A model generated the notes under the pieces. It was not told where the DNA came from. It saw only the letters and a program-made list of their open reading frames with translations, and made no database searches. DNA of 41,770 nt from a virus: the IMG/VR virus record IMGVR_UViG_3300031730_000012, positions 1 to 41,770 of that record. The stretch is one strand, 5' to 3'. Below are positions 1 through 7,419 of this stretch, piece after piece. How positions within the stretch are numbered: the first letter of the stretch is position 1; each line of letters begins with the position of its first letter. Position numbers and translations under genes: made by a program.

Positions 1-1
1 C

Positions 2-784
2 CTGTGGACGCAATGCGACGACGCAGGCCGCGCCAAGGACAACGCCCGGCTGATCAAAGGGGATATCTGGCCGCTCGACAGCATCAACCCGCGCGACATC
101 GAAGAGGACCTCGAAACGCTCGCCGACCACGGGCGCATTGTGCGCTACGAAGTGGACGGCAAGCGGTACCTGGAGATCGTGAATTGGCACGCTCACCAGG
201 CCATCTCGAAGCCCACACCGAGCCGCATCCCGGCGCCGAGCGTGGGCCGGATCCTGACCGCCGAAGAGCCGCCGGCCGATCCCGACGACGAGCCCGAAGA
301 GGATGACTCCGACCCAACTCCGGTAGGGCTCCCGGAGGACTCCGGTAGGGCTCCCGTGGGGAAAGGAAAGGAAGGGAAAGGAGGGGAGGGGAAGGGAGGG
401 GATGCGCGGGTGCGCGTGAGCGACCCGGCTCCGGCGCCGATCGACCTCGGCTCAGACCCCCCACCCCTTCGATGCCCTGAGCACATCAAGACCCTCGACC
501 CGCCGCCGTGCCGCGCCTGCCGGACCGCCCGCGAGCTCCGCGAGCAGTGGGACCGCGACCGGGTGGCCGCCGCAGCCGCAGCCCAATCCAGCACGGCACG
601 CGAAAAGGCCGAGGCGGAACGCGCCGCCATAAACGCCTGCGACGAATGCGATTCCACGGGCCGACTTCACGGCGGACGGCTTTGTCACCACGACCCGGCG
701 AATAGCGATCGGGTAAATCGGGGCGCCGCCGCAGCCCGCGACGTCATTCGGCGATCCGTCATCAAGCCTGTGGAGGCAAAGTGA
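2..784 (+). CDS. Replisome-organiser-like phage replication protein (5' end across the circular junction)
   Basis: This is the 3' part of a gene whose start lies at 41465; joined across the circular overlap the protein is 290 residues. The N-terminal ~105 residues match the actinophage replication-initiation/helix-turn-helix family (MPRIRSIKPSFF start, LTWVGLWTQCDD, RYLEIVNWHAHQ). That family is thought to bind the origin and recruit host replication proteins; this role is inferred from family. The middle is low-complexity and acidic, then Gly/Lys-rich where the DNA is a purine tract. The C-terminal part has Cys pairs (CRAC, CDEC) that could bind zinc. It overlaps the next gene by 4 bp. Residue 60 is Pro in this copy and Leu in the right-end copy. 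Confidence 0.75.
   Translation: MWTQCDDAGRAKDNARLIKGDIWPLDSINPRDIEEDLETLADHGRIVRYEVDGKRYLEIVNWHAHQAISKPTPSRIPAPSVGRILTAEEPPADPDDEPEEDDSDPTPVGLPEDSGRAPVGKGKEGKGGEGKGGDARVRVSDPAPAPIDLGSDPPPLRCPEHIKTLDPPPCRACRTARELREQWDRDRVAAAAAAQSSTAREKAEAERAAINACDECDSTGRLHGGRLCHHDPANSDRVNRGAAAARDVIRRSVIKPVEAK
317..402 (+). other. Origin-like element: two 18-bp iterons and a 45-nt purine tract
   Basis: The 18-mer ACTCCGGTAGGGCTCCCG occurs exactly twice, at 317-334 and 339-356, a 22-bp period. The first copy sits in a hyphenated dyad, CTCCGG at 318-323 and CCGGAG at 332-337. A plus-strand run of only A and G follows immediately, 358-402. Everything is in frame inside the replisome-organiser-like gene. Lambda ori has the same plan inside gene O (18-bp iterons beside a strand-asymmetric tract), so an origin is a reasonable inference. 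Low-complexity coding repeat is the alternative. Confidence 0.45.
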
Positions 785-1035
785 CCACCATTGAGCCCAT
801 CCACCTCATCGCATACGAGGCCGGCGCCGACCCCATCGAACATGCCGCTTGGCACATCGCACTTCACATGGAAGTCAGCGAGGCCGTGCTTGCCGGCGAG
901 GTCAACCCCAACGTGCCCATCAGCAGGCTCAACCACGATTACCTGTCGGTAGCCCGGCGGGCCATCGGCGCATTGCTCGATGCAGGGTGGACGCCACCCG
1001 ACGTCACCTCGCTGCGCAAGGGAGCCGAGCAGTGA
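781..1035 (+). CDS. Hypothetical early protein, 84 aa
   Basis: The GTG start overlaps the stop of the replication gene by 4 bp, which suggests translational coupling. The protein is mostly helical by eye and has no membrane segment or Cys motif. I do not recognise the family. Its place after the replication gene suggests an accessory early role, but nothing in the sequence names it. Confidence 0.6.
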   Translation: MTTIEPIHLIAYEAGADPIEHAAWHIALHMEVSEAVLAGEVNPNVPISRLNHDYLSVARRAIGALLDAGWTPPDVTSLRKGAEQ

Positions 1036-1199
1036 CCGACGACGACCGCACCGCCCGCGAGCGGCTACTCGACGAACTCACCCAGGAACGCTGGGCCCCG
1101 AAACTGCCCGCCATGCAAGCGCAGCCACGCGCCGGCCACGCCCCCGATCCGGCGCCAGAACCACGCAAGCGGCGCACCGGCACGGGATGGCCCGCATGA
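1032..1199 (+). CDS. Hypothetical small basic protein, 55 aa
   Basis: The GTG start overlaps the upstream stop by 4 bp. The N-terminus is charged and helical (DDRTARERLLDEL); the C-terminal half is rich in Pro, Ala, Arg and Lys and looks disordered. No family is recognised. Unbroken 4-bp overlaps on both sides are the main support for it being a gene. Confidence 0.5.
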   Translation: MTDDDRTARERLLDELTQERWAPKLPAMQAQPRAGHAPDPAPEPRKRRTGTGWPA

Positions 1200-1351
1200 G
1201 CGTCCGCAACATCACCCACGCCGTCGGCATCGCCTACCGCACCGGGCTACTCGGGGTCGAACCCGTCGACGACGGGCAGGTCGCCATCGTGCGGAAGGCG
1301 GCGCGGATGGGCTGCTGGATCGCCCTCGTTCCGGGACGGGGGAGCGCGTGA
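1196..1351 (+). CDS. Hypothetical small protein, 51 aa
   Basis: The ATG start overlaps the upstream stop by 4 bp, and its own stop overlaps the next GTG by 4 bp. The product (MSVRNITHAVGIAYRTGLL start) may be one small helical-beta unit; no motif is recognised. Support comes from the coupled arrangement. Confidence 0.5.
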   Translation: MSVRNITHAVGIAYRTGLLGVEPVDDGQVAIVRKAARMGCWIALVPGRGSA

Positions 1352-2238
1352 GCACCGCCTGCGTCCGCTGCGAGCGGCCGATGCCCGATCAGGCGTATGC
1401 GTGCAGCGGCTGCGCCTACCGCGCCGGCGACCAGCTTCACGAGATTGCCGACATGGCGCCGGCCGCCCGCGACGTCGCCCACGGCTTCGCCCGCCGCGGC
1501 ACCAACGGAGCGTCCGGCAAGCCCGGATCGCGGCTGCCGTTCGACACGATGTCCACCGAGAAGCTCGACAAGATCCAGGCCCGGCTCAGCACGTGGGTCG
1601 GCGAGATCGCCCACGGCCGCAATCGGCCGATACCCGCGCCGCGGCACCTCGGCGACGACCCGATCATCCTGTGGGCGCGCTGGCTCGCCGGGCACGTCGA
1701 GTGGATCCGCAAGACCGACGACGCCGAGCGGTTCCTGATCGAGGTCGGCGAGTGCGCCAGCGTGCTGCGTGGCGTCGCCCGCGGCCCGGCCTCGCAGCGT
1801 TACCTCGGGCCGTGCGGCGCGCCCGAGCAGATCGACGTCAGCATCATCGATCAGGGTCCCCGCGTCACGTTCGTCGACGGCCCGCCCTGCGATGGCGACA
1901 TCTACGCCCGCGAAGGGGCCCAGTTCGGCGCGTGCCGCACGTGCGGGGCCACGGTGGGCACGCGGGACCGCCAGGCCTGGTTGGACGGCGAGGTTCGCTC
2001 TCACGCCTTCCGCGCGGCCCACATCGCCGAGGCGTACGGCGTGAGAGCGAACACGATCCGGGTGTGGGCGGACCGCGGACGGCTGACGGCGCATGGGCAC
2101 GACGCGGACGGGCGGCCGTTGTTCAACGTCGGCGAGGTGCTGGACCTGGCGGCGGGCGACGCGGCACGGCGAGCAGGCGAGCAGGCCAAGAGGGCACGAC
2201 GAGCAGCGGCACGCGAGGCCGCCGAGATGGGAGCATGA
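1348..2238 (+). CDS. Zinc-finger and MerR-like HTH protein, 296 aa
   Basis: The N-terminus carries two Cys pairs (CVRC and CSGC within the first 25 residues), a likely zinc ribbon. A second Cys pair (CRTC) lies near residue 195. The C-terminal part contains a MerR/excisionase-like helix-turn-helix (HIAEAYGVRANTIRVWADRG, then GRPLFNVGEVLDLA), the form used to read a DNA site. The last ~25 residues are Arg/Ala-rich. The family is common in actinophage early regions and usually unnamed. DNA binding is inferred; the target is unknown. It may regulate replication or late gene switching, since the late operon begins about 0.9 kb downstream. Confidence 0.65.
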   Translation: MSTACVRCERPMPDQAYACSGCAYRAGDQLHEIADMAPAARDVAHGFARRGTNGASGKPGSRLPFDTMSTEKLDKIQARLSTWVGEIAHGRNRPIPAPRHLGDDPIILWARWLAGHVEWIRKTDDAERFLIEVGECASVLRGVARGPASQRYLGPCGAPEQIDVSIIDQGPRVTFVDGPPCDGDIYAREGAQFGACRTCGATVGTRDRQAWLDGEVRSHAFRAAHIAEAYGVRANTIRVWADRGRLTAHGHDADGRPLFNVGEVLDLAAGDAARRAGEQAKRARRAAAREAAEMGA

Positions 2239-2242
2239 GCGC

Positions 2243-2638
2243 ATGGACGACCTGGTGACCTGGCTGCGCGCCCGGCTGGACGAAGACGAGCGGGTGGCGC
2301 TGGCCGCCTCGCCCGGACCGTGGAAGCCGAACGCCGAGCACGACGAGGTCCTGGCCGTCGACGACGTCACGGTTGCCGACGGCTTCGCGCTCAGCGGCAA
2401 CCAACTTCGCGCCACCGTCGGCCACATTGCCCGCTGGAATCCGGCCCGCGTGCTGGCCGAGGTGGACGCCAAGCGGCGCATCCTCGACGAGTACGAGATG
2501 TGGGCCGACGACGACGACCAGGACTACGAGCACGCACAGACGGCCGCCAACAGCGCAGCAGCTCTGCTCGTCGCCGTGAAGCTGGTCGCCCTGCCGATGG
2601 CCGAGCGGGACGGATACGACGAAAGCTGGAGACCATGA
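2243..2638 (+). CDS. DUF6221-like protein, 131 aa
   Basis: The pattern MDDLVTWLRARLDEDE, then GPWKP, HIARWNPARVLAEVDAKRRIL, and a C-terminal LPMAERDGYDESWRP end is that of DUF6221, a small protein common in actinobacteria and their phages with no known function. The ATG lies 4 bp past the upstream stop. Its stop overlaps the following ATG by 4 bp. Length fits the family. Confidence 0.7.
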   Translation: MDDLVTWLRARLDEDERVALAASPGPWKPNAEHDEVLAVDDVTVADGFALSGNQLRATVGHIARWNPARVLAEVDAKRRILDEYEMWADDDDQDYEHAQTAANSAAALLVAVKLVALPMAERDGYDESWRP

Positions 2639-2991
2639 CCGAGATTCAAGAACCCACCGTCACGCACGTCGGCAAGCCTGCCGTCGGGCTCATCCACGCC
2701 GGTGACGGCACCTGGATCCACCCCGGCGACATCGCCGCGACCTACGTCATCGACTGGGCGCCGGCCAGCCCCGAGGTCATCACGCCCGAGGGTGTGTGGA
2801 CGGACCTGCCCGAGGCGCGGCCGCGCTGTCGCGTGCGAGTCCACCAGGGCGACCCGGCGGTGACGATCCCGATCACCCGCGACGGAGCGATGCACCACGA
2901 CCCGGCGGCCGCCCTCGAGATCGACGCGTACGAGGGGCGGCAGTACGCGGACGTGCGGGCCGAAGGTGAGGCGCGCTGGACCACAGCTTGA
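2635..2991 (+). CDS. Hypothetical protein, 118 aa
   Basis: The ATG overlaps the DUF6221-like stop by 4 bp. The protein looks mainly beta-stranded with conserved-looking Gly and Pro turns (HAGDGTWIHPGDIAATYVIDW) and has no membrane segment. I do not recognise it. It is the last gene before the terminator at about 3.05 kb, so it closes the early transcription unit. Confidence 0.55.
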   Translation: MTEIQEPTVTHVGKPAVGLIHAGDGTWIHPGDIAATYVIDWAPASPEVITPEGVWTDLPEARPRCRVRVHQGDPAVTIPITRDGAMHHDPAAALEIDAYEGRQYADVRAEGEARWTTA

Positions 2992-3043
2992 CGCCGACCG
3001 TCAAGCCTGTAACCATCATCCGCAACAGGTGAAGTCTCGATCG

Positions 3044-3071
3044 AGCCCCCGCTACCCACGTGGCGGGGGCT
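3044..3071 (+). terminator. Hairpin terminator between early and late operons
   Basis: AGCCCCCGC at 3044-3052 pairs with GCGGGGGCT at 3063-3071. Three more pairs inside (one G-U) leave a 4-nt loop, giving a 12-bp GC-rich stem. The sequence after it is TCGTTGT, only a weak T tract. It lies between the early genes and the packaging genes. Confidence 0.6.
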
Positions 3072-3108
3072 TCGTTGTACCCCGGCACACCACGCGAGGA
3101 GCCCTGCC

Positions 3109-3255
3109 ATGACCGTCGCATTGCTGCTGCTCGTGGTCGCCTTCATCCTGCTGCTGCTCGCCGCGTTCGGCATCGGCGCACCACGGCTCTCGCTCGGCTG
3201 GCTCGGGCTGGCGCTGTGGCTGCTGGCAGTCGGGATCCTGCCCGCACTGAGCTGA
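3109..3255 (+). CDS. Small membrane protein, 48 aa
   Basis: The product is almost all hydrophobic, with two predicted membrane segments (about residues 3-22 and 28-46) separated by a short GAPRLS loop. A GAGGAG sequence sits about 10 nt upstream of the ATG. Short two-span membrane proteins next to the HNH/terminase genes occur in related actinophages, with unknown role. Its stop overlaps the HNH start by 1 base. Confidence 0.55.
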   Translation: MTVALLLLVVAFILLLLAAFGIGAPRLSLGWLGLALWLLAVGILPALS

Positions 3256-3572
3256 TGCCCGCACGATGGGCAGGACGCAAGGGCAGACCATGGCGTGACC
3301 TGTGCGCACGGGTGCTGGCCGAAGAGACCCACTGCATCAGGTGCGGGCAGTACGTAGACCAAGGCCTACCACCACGCACACCCAAGGCGCCCAGCGTGGA
3401 CCACATCATCGCCATCGAGCAGGGTGGGGCCAGGCTGAGCAGGGACAACGTGGCCCTCGCCCACCATGGATGCAACAGCAGACACGGGGCCAAGGTGCGA
3501 TGGGCCAAGCACAAGGGCACGACGCACACACCCACCCACATGATCGTGGACGTCGATCCTCACTCACTGTGA
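3255..3572 (+). CDS. HNH endonuclease next to terminase
   Basis: The 105-residue protein has a zinc-binding CIRC (27-30), the catalytic DH pair in SVDHIIAIEQGG (49-50), Asn65 in LSRDNVALAH and a second metal-binding HGCN (71-74), which together form an HNH nuclease. In HK97-like phages an HNH protein coded beside the terminase helps the terminase cleave DNA at packaging; that role is inferred from position. The ATG shares one base with the upstream stop and is chosen because upstream in-frame sequence overlaps the membrane gene. Confidence 0.85.
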   Translation: MPARWAGRKGRPWRDLCARVLAEETHCIRCGQYVDQGLPPRTPKAPSVDHIIAIEQGGARLSRDNVALAHHGCNSRHGAKVRWAKHKGTTHTPTHMIVDVDPHSL

Positions 3573-3687
3573 TGTCACAGAGGGTAGGGGGTTCGCGATG
3601 ACGATCATGGGGGCCGAATGACCCCACGCTTCAGCCTCCCTTTTCTCTCCCCGAGCGTTTTCGCACGACTACCGGCGGTGACTCTGC
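3567..3687. other. Terminase-upstream intergenic region, packaging-site candidate
   Basis: A short inverted repeat, CTGTGA at 3567-3572 and TCACAG at 3575-3580, overlaps the HNH stop. A purine-rich stretch with runs of G follows. This is the only sizeable gap between the HNH and terminase genes, where cos or pac sites often lie. Nothing in it proves a packaging site. Confidence 0.25.
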
Positions 3688-3906
3688 GTGGCGATGAACC
3701 GGCGGGACACTCTCTCTGACCTGCACGAACGTCTGACCGTCGCCCTCGACGACGTCGTTGACCCGCGCGACCTGGCCGCGCTGTCGAAGGAACTCCGCGC
3801 CGTCGTGGCCGAACTGGACACCCTGCCGGGCGGTGAGGAGGTCGACGCCGTTGACGACCTCGCTGCTCGACGTCAGGCGCGGCTCGCAGACGCCGCGGGT
3901 CAGTAA
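3688..3906 (+). CDS. Terminase small subunit-like protein, 72 aa
   Basis: The short acidic helical product (RRDTLSDLHERLTVALDD, then LAALSKELRAVVAELDTLP and DDLAARRQARLADAAG) matches the short small-terminase proteins of Streptomyces phages. They bind the packaging site and pass DNA to the large subunit. It precedes and overlaps the large subunit gene. The start may be the GTG used here or the ATG six bases later; no clear ribosome site separates them. Confidence 0.6.
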   Translation: MAMNRRDTLSDLHERLTVALDDVVDPRDLAALSKELRAVVAELDTLPGGEEVDAVDDLAARRQARLADAAGQ

Positions 3907-5341
3907 CTATCCGACCTACGACCTGTCCGCCGCGCCGGAGATCATCGACCTGGCCGCTTCCGCCGGCCTGCACCTCGACGAGTGGCAGCAGTACGTGCTC
4001 ACGCACGGGCTCGGGATGCACGCCGACGGCGAGTACACGGCTCGGCGAGTGTCGTGCTGGGTGCCGCGGCAGAACGGCAAGGGCGCCATCATCGAGGCGC
4101 TGGAGCTGGCCTGGCTGTTCCTGCTCGACGAAGAGCTGGTCATCCATTCGGCGCACCAGCACCGCACGTCGAAGCGGGCCTATGCGCGGCTGGAGAAGTA
4201 CATCCGGCGGACGCCGGCGATGTTCAAGCGGGTCAGGGCGTTCCGGCAGACCAACGGCGAGCACGAGATCGAGCTGCATGACGGCCGGCTTCTGCAGTAC
4301 ACGACCCGCTCGCGCACGGCGGTGCGCGGCTTCTCGTCGCCGAAGTTGGTGCTGGACGAGGCGCAGGAGCTCACCGGCGAGCAGATCGCCGCGATCGTGC
4401 CGACGGTTTCGGCGATGCCGAACTGGCAGATCTGGTTCTTCGGCACTCCGCCGGACGACCCGGCGGCGTGGGTGTACGGGCTGAAGGAGGACGGCGAGGC
4501 CGGCCGGCCTCGCCTGGCGCACTTCGACTGGGGCACGGAGCTCGTCGCCGAAGCGGCCGGTACGTACGAGAAGGCCGCGGATATCGAGGTGGCGTACGCG
4601 TCGAACCCGGCGCTGGGTGGCCGGATCGAAGTGGCGACCGTCGAGGACGAGTACCGGCCCTCCGGTCTGGGTGTGAAGTACCCGCAGGAGCGCCTCGGCG
4701 CGTGGAAGCCTCGGGCCCTTGTCGGCGGCGGCGTGATCGACCCGCGGGTGTGGGCGCAGCTCACCGACGCGGAATCGAAGCGCGCCGGAGACGTGGCCCT
4801 GGCCGTGGACGTGACCCCGCTGCGCGACCACGCGTCGATCTCGATGTATGGCCTGCGCGGCGATGGCCTGGGCCACGTGCAGACGGTGGTCTACGGCGAG
4901 GGCGTCGACTGGGTGGTCGCCAAGCTCCTCGAGCTCAGGGCCGTGCTGGACCCGATCGCGATCGGCTTGGACCCGAAAGGCGGCGCGGCGTCGTTACTCG
5001 GCGAGCTCGAGGCGGTCGGCATCAGGCCGCCGGAGGACGCGGAGCACCCAGTGCGCGGCGACCTGGCGTTGCCGCTGGTGCACGAGGTCGCGCAGGGCGT
5101 GGGCCAGTTCATCGACGCGTGCCGGGAGCGGAAGCTGCGGCACGTCGGGCAGACGGAGCTGTCCAGCGCGGTGGCGAACGCGAAGACCCGGCCGCTGGCG
5201 GATGCGGTGGCGTGGGGTCGCAAGCAGAGCGACGTGGACATCTCGCCGCTGGTCAGCGTGACGCTGGCGCGGTGGGCGTACGTGACGCGGATCGGCGTCA
5301 AGCCGAAGGCGCAGGAGCTGACCGGCTCCCTGATGGCGTGA
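3851..5341 (+). CDS. Terminase large subunit
   Basis: This is the DNA-packaging ATPase and nuclease. With the TTG start (496 aa), Walker A is VPRQNGKGA (71-79), Walker B LVLDE (166-170) and the coupling motif FFGTP (197-201). The C-terminal RNase-H-like nuclease shows Asp320 in LAVDVTPLRDH and Asp374 in IGLDPKGG. The early GSQTPRV motif is the usual beginning of this family, which places the true start just upstream and inside the small subunit gene. The TTG is the nearest in-frame candidate; it has no strong ribosome site, so the start is uncertain. It may be translated by coupling. Confidence 0.92.
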   Translation: MTTSLLDVRRGSQTPRVSNYPTYDLSAAPEIIDLAASAGLHLDEWQQYVLTHGLGMHADGEYTARRVSCWVPRQNGKGAIIEALELAWLFLLDEELVIHSAHQHRTSKRAYARLEKYIRRTPAMFKRVRAFRQTNGEHEIELHDGRLLQYTTRSRTAVRGFSSPKLVLDEAQELTGEQIAAIVPTVSAMPNWQIWFFGTPPDDPAAWVYGLKEDGEAGRPRLAHFDWGTELVAEAAGTYEKAADIEVAYASNPALGGRIEVATVEDEYRPSGLGVKYPQERLGAWKPRALVGGGVIDPRVWAQLTDAESKRAGDVALAVDVTPLRDHASISMYGLRGDGLGHVQTVVYGEGVDWVVAKLLELRAVLDPIAIGLDPKGGAASLLGELEAVGIRPPEDAEHPVRGDLALPLVHEVAQGVGQFIDACRERKLRHVGQTELSSAVANAKTRPLADAVAWGRKQSDVDISPLVSVTLARWAYVTRIGVKPKAQELTGSLMA

Positions 5342-5352
5342 AGGAGCAGACG

Positions 5353-5577
5353 ATGCGGGACCTGACGAACCGGCACCCGGGCACAGCGGGGATCGCACGG
5401 TACTTCGCCTTCAGCCACCTGCCCGAGGGCCCGTTGCGCGACACCAGCGAGGCGTGCCACAACCTGGCCGACGGCATGATCGGCCGCCTTCCGGACGGTC
5501 CGGAGCTGACGGCCGGGCTGCGGAAGCTGCTGGAGGCGAAGGACTGCTTCGTCCGGGCCGCGCTGGACCTGCGATGA
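5353..5577 (+). CDS. Acb2/Tad1-like hairpin protein, 74 aa
   Basis: The protein reads RYFAFSHLPEGPLRDTSEA, then two helices (about 30-47 and 50-72) with PDGPELTAGLRKLLEAKDC and FVRAAL at the end. This is the pattern of the small actinophage family annotated as Acb2/Tad1 hairpin domain. Acb2 sequesters the cyclic nucleotides of CBASS and Tad1 the gcADPR of Thoeris. The family match is from recognition, not a search, and ligand binding is inferred. AAGGAG at 5341-5346, overlapping the terminase stop, lies 6 nt before the ATG and decides this start over the GTG at 5338. The next gene overlaps by 4 bp. Confidence 0.65.
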   Translation: MRDLTNRHPGTAGIARYFAFSHLPEGPLRDTSEACHNLADGMIGRLPDGPELTAGLRKLLEAKDCFVRAALDLR

Positions 5578-5789
5578 CCACCCTCACGATCGCCGTGGAC
5601 CGGGTGAACGCCCGCGCGGCGCAGGTGGACTGGCGCCGCGTGTGGCTGGTCGCGCTGATGGTGCTGCCGTTCGTGCTGTTCTACGCCGCCCGGCTGACGG
5701 TCCGCACGGTCGGCTGGGTGCTGGCGTGGCTGTACGCGGCGGGCATGGAGGGCTGGGGTGCAGCCGGACCGCGTAAGGCGACCGGCTGA
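5574..5789 (+). CDS. Small membrane protein, 71 aa
   Basis: One long or two short hydrophobic segments span about residues 22-55 (WLVALMVLPFVLFYAARL, then VGWVLAWLYAAGM), with charged ends. The ATG overlaps the Acb2/Tad1-like stop by 4 bp. Function is unknown; small membrane ORFs between terminase and portal occur in related phages. Confidence 0.55.
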   Translation: MTTLTIAVDRVNARAAQVDWRRVWLVALMVLPFVLFYAARLTVRTVGWVLAWLYAAGMEGWGAAGPRKATG

Positions 5790-6016
5790 TGCAGGCGTTC
5801 GCTGCGGGCTTCGATGCGTCGTGGCGCCCGCCGCGCGTCGCGCTCAACCCGAACCTCACCGACGACGACGTGGCCTGGCTTAATGGGCAGCTGGAGCTCG
5901 TCGAAACGCCGACGGTCCGGTTCGCCCGCGAGATCAAGCCACCTCCGCTGCCGTCCGGCAAGGTGCCGCGCCCGGCGTCCGCAGAGCTTCGGCTCCCGAC
6001 CGAACGGATTCGGTAA
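5789..6016 (+). CDS. Hypothetical protein before portal, 75 aa
   Basis: The ATG shares one base with the upstream stop and its stop shares one base with the portal ATG. The central part (NPNLTDDDVAWLNGQLELVE) is helical and the end is Pro-rich. No family is recognised. The tight packing supports expression with the head genes. Confidence 0.55.
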   Translation: MQAFAAGFDASWRPPRVALNPNLTDDDVAWLNGQLELVETPTVRFAREIKPPPLPSGKVPRPASAELRLPTERIR

Positions 6017-7419
6017 TGGGCCTGCTCGAGCGCATCCAGGCGCGCCGCAACGGCGAGCACAAGCAGCGCTCCTGGCCTGTCGGCAAAGGCGAGCTGATCG
6101 CCCCCGACTACGCGTACGGGCACGACCAATCCGAGTTCTCGCCCGAGGAGTACGGCGACTACGCGGCCACCTCCAACGACATCTACTCCGTGATCACACA
6201 GCGGGCCCGGATGATGTCCCGGCTGCGCCTGCAGTTCTTCCACGGCACCGGCTCCGACAAGCTCGAGGACACCACCCACCCGGCGGTCCAGCAGTACCGC
6301 AAGGTCAATCCGTTCTGGACGGCGCCGCGACTGGCCCGCATGGACGAACTGTGCATGGGCCTCTGGGGCCAGACGGCCTGGGCTCTCGAGCCGCCGCAGC
6401 GGCGCGGGCAGCCCGGTGAGATCTGGTGGCTGAAGCCGTCGCGGCTCAAGCCGGTGGCGCACGAGACCGAGTACATCAAGCGGTACGCGTACCACTCGCT
6501 GACCGGCGAGATCATCTTCTTCGACCCGGAAGAGATCGTCTGGCAGCGCTACCCGAACCCCATCGACGAGTTCGCCCCGCTGTCGCCACTCGCCGCCGCA
6601 CGCCTGGCCGCGGACACCAGCCAGGCGATGATGCAGTCCAACCGGCAGCTGTTCAAGTCCGGCATGCAGATTGCCGGACTGGTCGTGCCGCCGGCCGACA
6701 AGGTGACGTTCTCCCAGGAGCAGGCCACCGACCTCGAGCGGCTGCTCGAGCGGCGGCTGTCCGGCGTCGACAAAGCGCACCGGTGGGCGGTGCTGCGCTA
6801 CGAGGCGCAGTTCAAACAGATGGCGATCACGCCGAAGGACGCCGAGTTCGTGGCCGGCATGGGCCTGTCGTTCAGGCAGGTCTGCCGGGTGTACGGGATG
6901 GCGCCACCGCTACTCGGCGACATGGAAGGCGCGACCCTCTCCAACGTGCGCGACCTCGAGCGCTCGGTGTGGGACAACACGCTCACCTCCGATGCGGAAT
7001 TCCGGGCGGCCGAGATCGAGGAGCAGTACCTGCCCCGATTCAAGTCCGGCGCACCCGACCACTGCGCGTACGACTTCACCAAGGTGTCCGCCTTGCAGGA
7101 GTCGGCAACGGAGTCGTGGACGCGCGAGGCGCAGGCCATCGACCGGGGCGCGATCACCATCAACGAGTGGCGCAAGGGCAAGGGCATGCCGCCTGTGGCC
7201 TGGGGCAACCAGCCGTACATGCCCGTCAACAAGGCCCCGGTCGGCCCGGACGGGCAGCTGCAGCTTCCGGCCTCAACTGGCGACACGCCGCCCCCGGACG
7301 ACGAAGTCAACCCTTCGAATCAGCCCGCGCAGGTGACGGGCGCCAAGGACGGCCTGGACCACATGGCCGCGCGCCGCCTGCTCGCGGCGCTCACCCCGAT
7401 CAACGGAGCGAAGCTATGA
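6016..7419 (+). CDS. Portal protein (HK97-like)
   Basis: The 467-residue product fits the HK97 portal family in length and order, between terminase and prohead protease. It begins MGLLERIQARRNG, has the DIYSVITQRARMMS region, the LSPLAAARLAAD segment and the late VYGMAPPLLGD motif typical of these portals. The dodecameric ring sits at the capsid vertex, where terminase docks and the tail attaches. The C-terminal ~50 residues are Pro/Asp-rich. The start is fixed by the 1-base overlap with the upstream stop. Confidence 0.92.
   Translation: MGLLERIQARRNGEHKQRSWPVGKGELIAPDYAYGHDQSEFSPEEYGDYAATSNDIYSVITQRARMMSRLRLQFFHGTGSDKLEDTTHPAVQQYRKVNPFWTAPRLARMDELCMGLWGQTAWALEPPQRRGQPGEIWWLKPSRLKPVAHETEYIKRYAYHSLTGEIIFFDPEEIVWQRYPNPIDEFAPLSPLAAARLAADTSQAMMQSNRQLFKSGMQIAGLVVPPADKVTFSQEQATDLERLLERRLSGVDKAHRWAVLRYEAQFKQMAITPKDAEFVAGMGLSFRQVCRVYGMAPPLLGDMEGATLSNVRDLERSVWDNTLTSDAEFRAAEIEEQYLPRFKSGAPDHCAYDFTKVSALQESATESWTREAQAIDRGAITINEWRKGKGMPPVAWGNQPYMPVNKAPVGPDGQLQLPASTGDTPPPDDEVNPSNQPAQVTGAKDGLDHMAARRLLAALTPINGAKL

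Noticed and set aside
1234-2481. Long minus-strand open frame (415 codons)
   Set aside because: It lies opposite the zinc-finger/HTH and DUF6221-like genes, which have family patterns and coupled starts; the antisense product has shadow composition.
3605-4876. Long minus-strand open frame (423 codons) opposite the terminase gene
   Set aside because: It is an Arg/Pro/Val-rich antisense frame typical of high-GC DNA, fully opposite a certain terminase gene.
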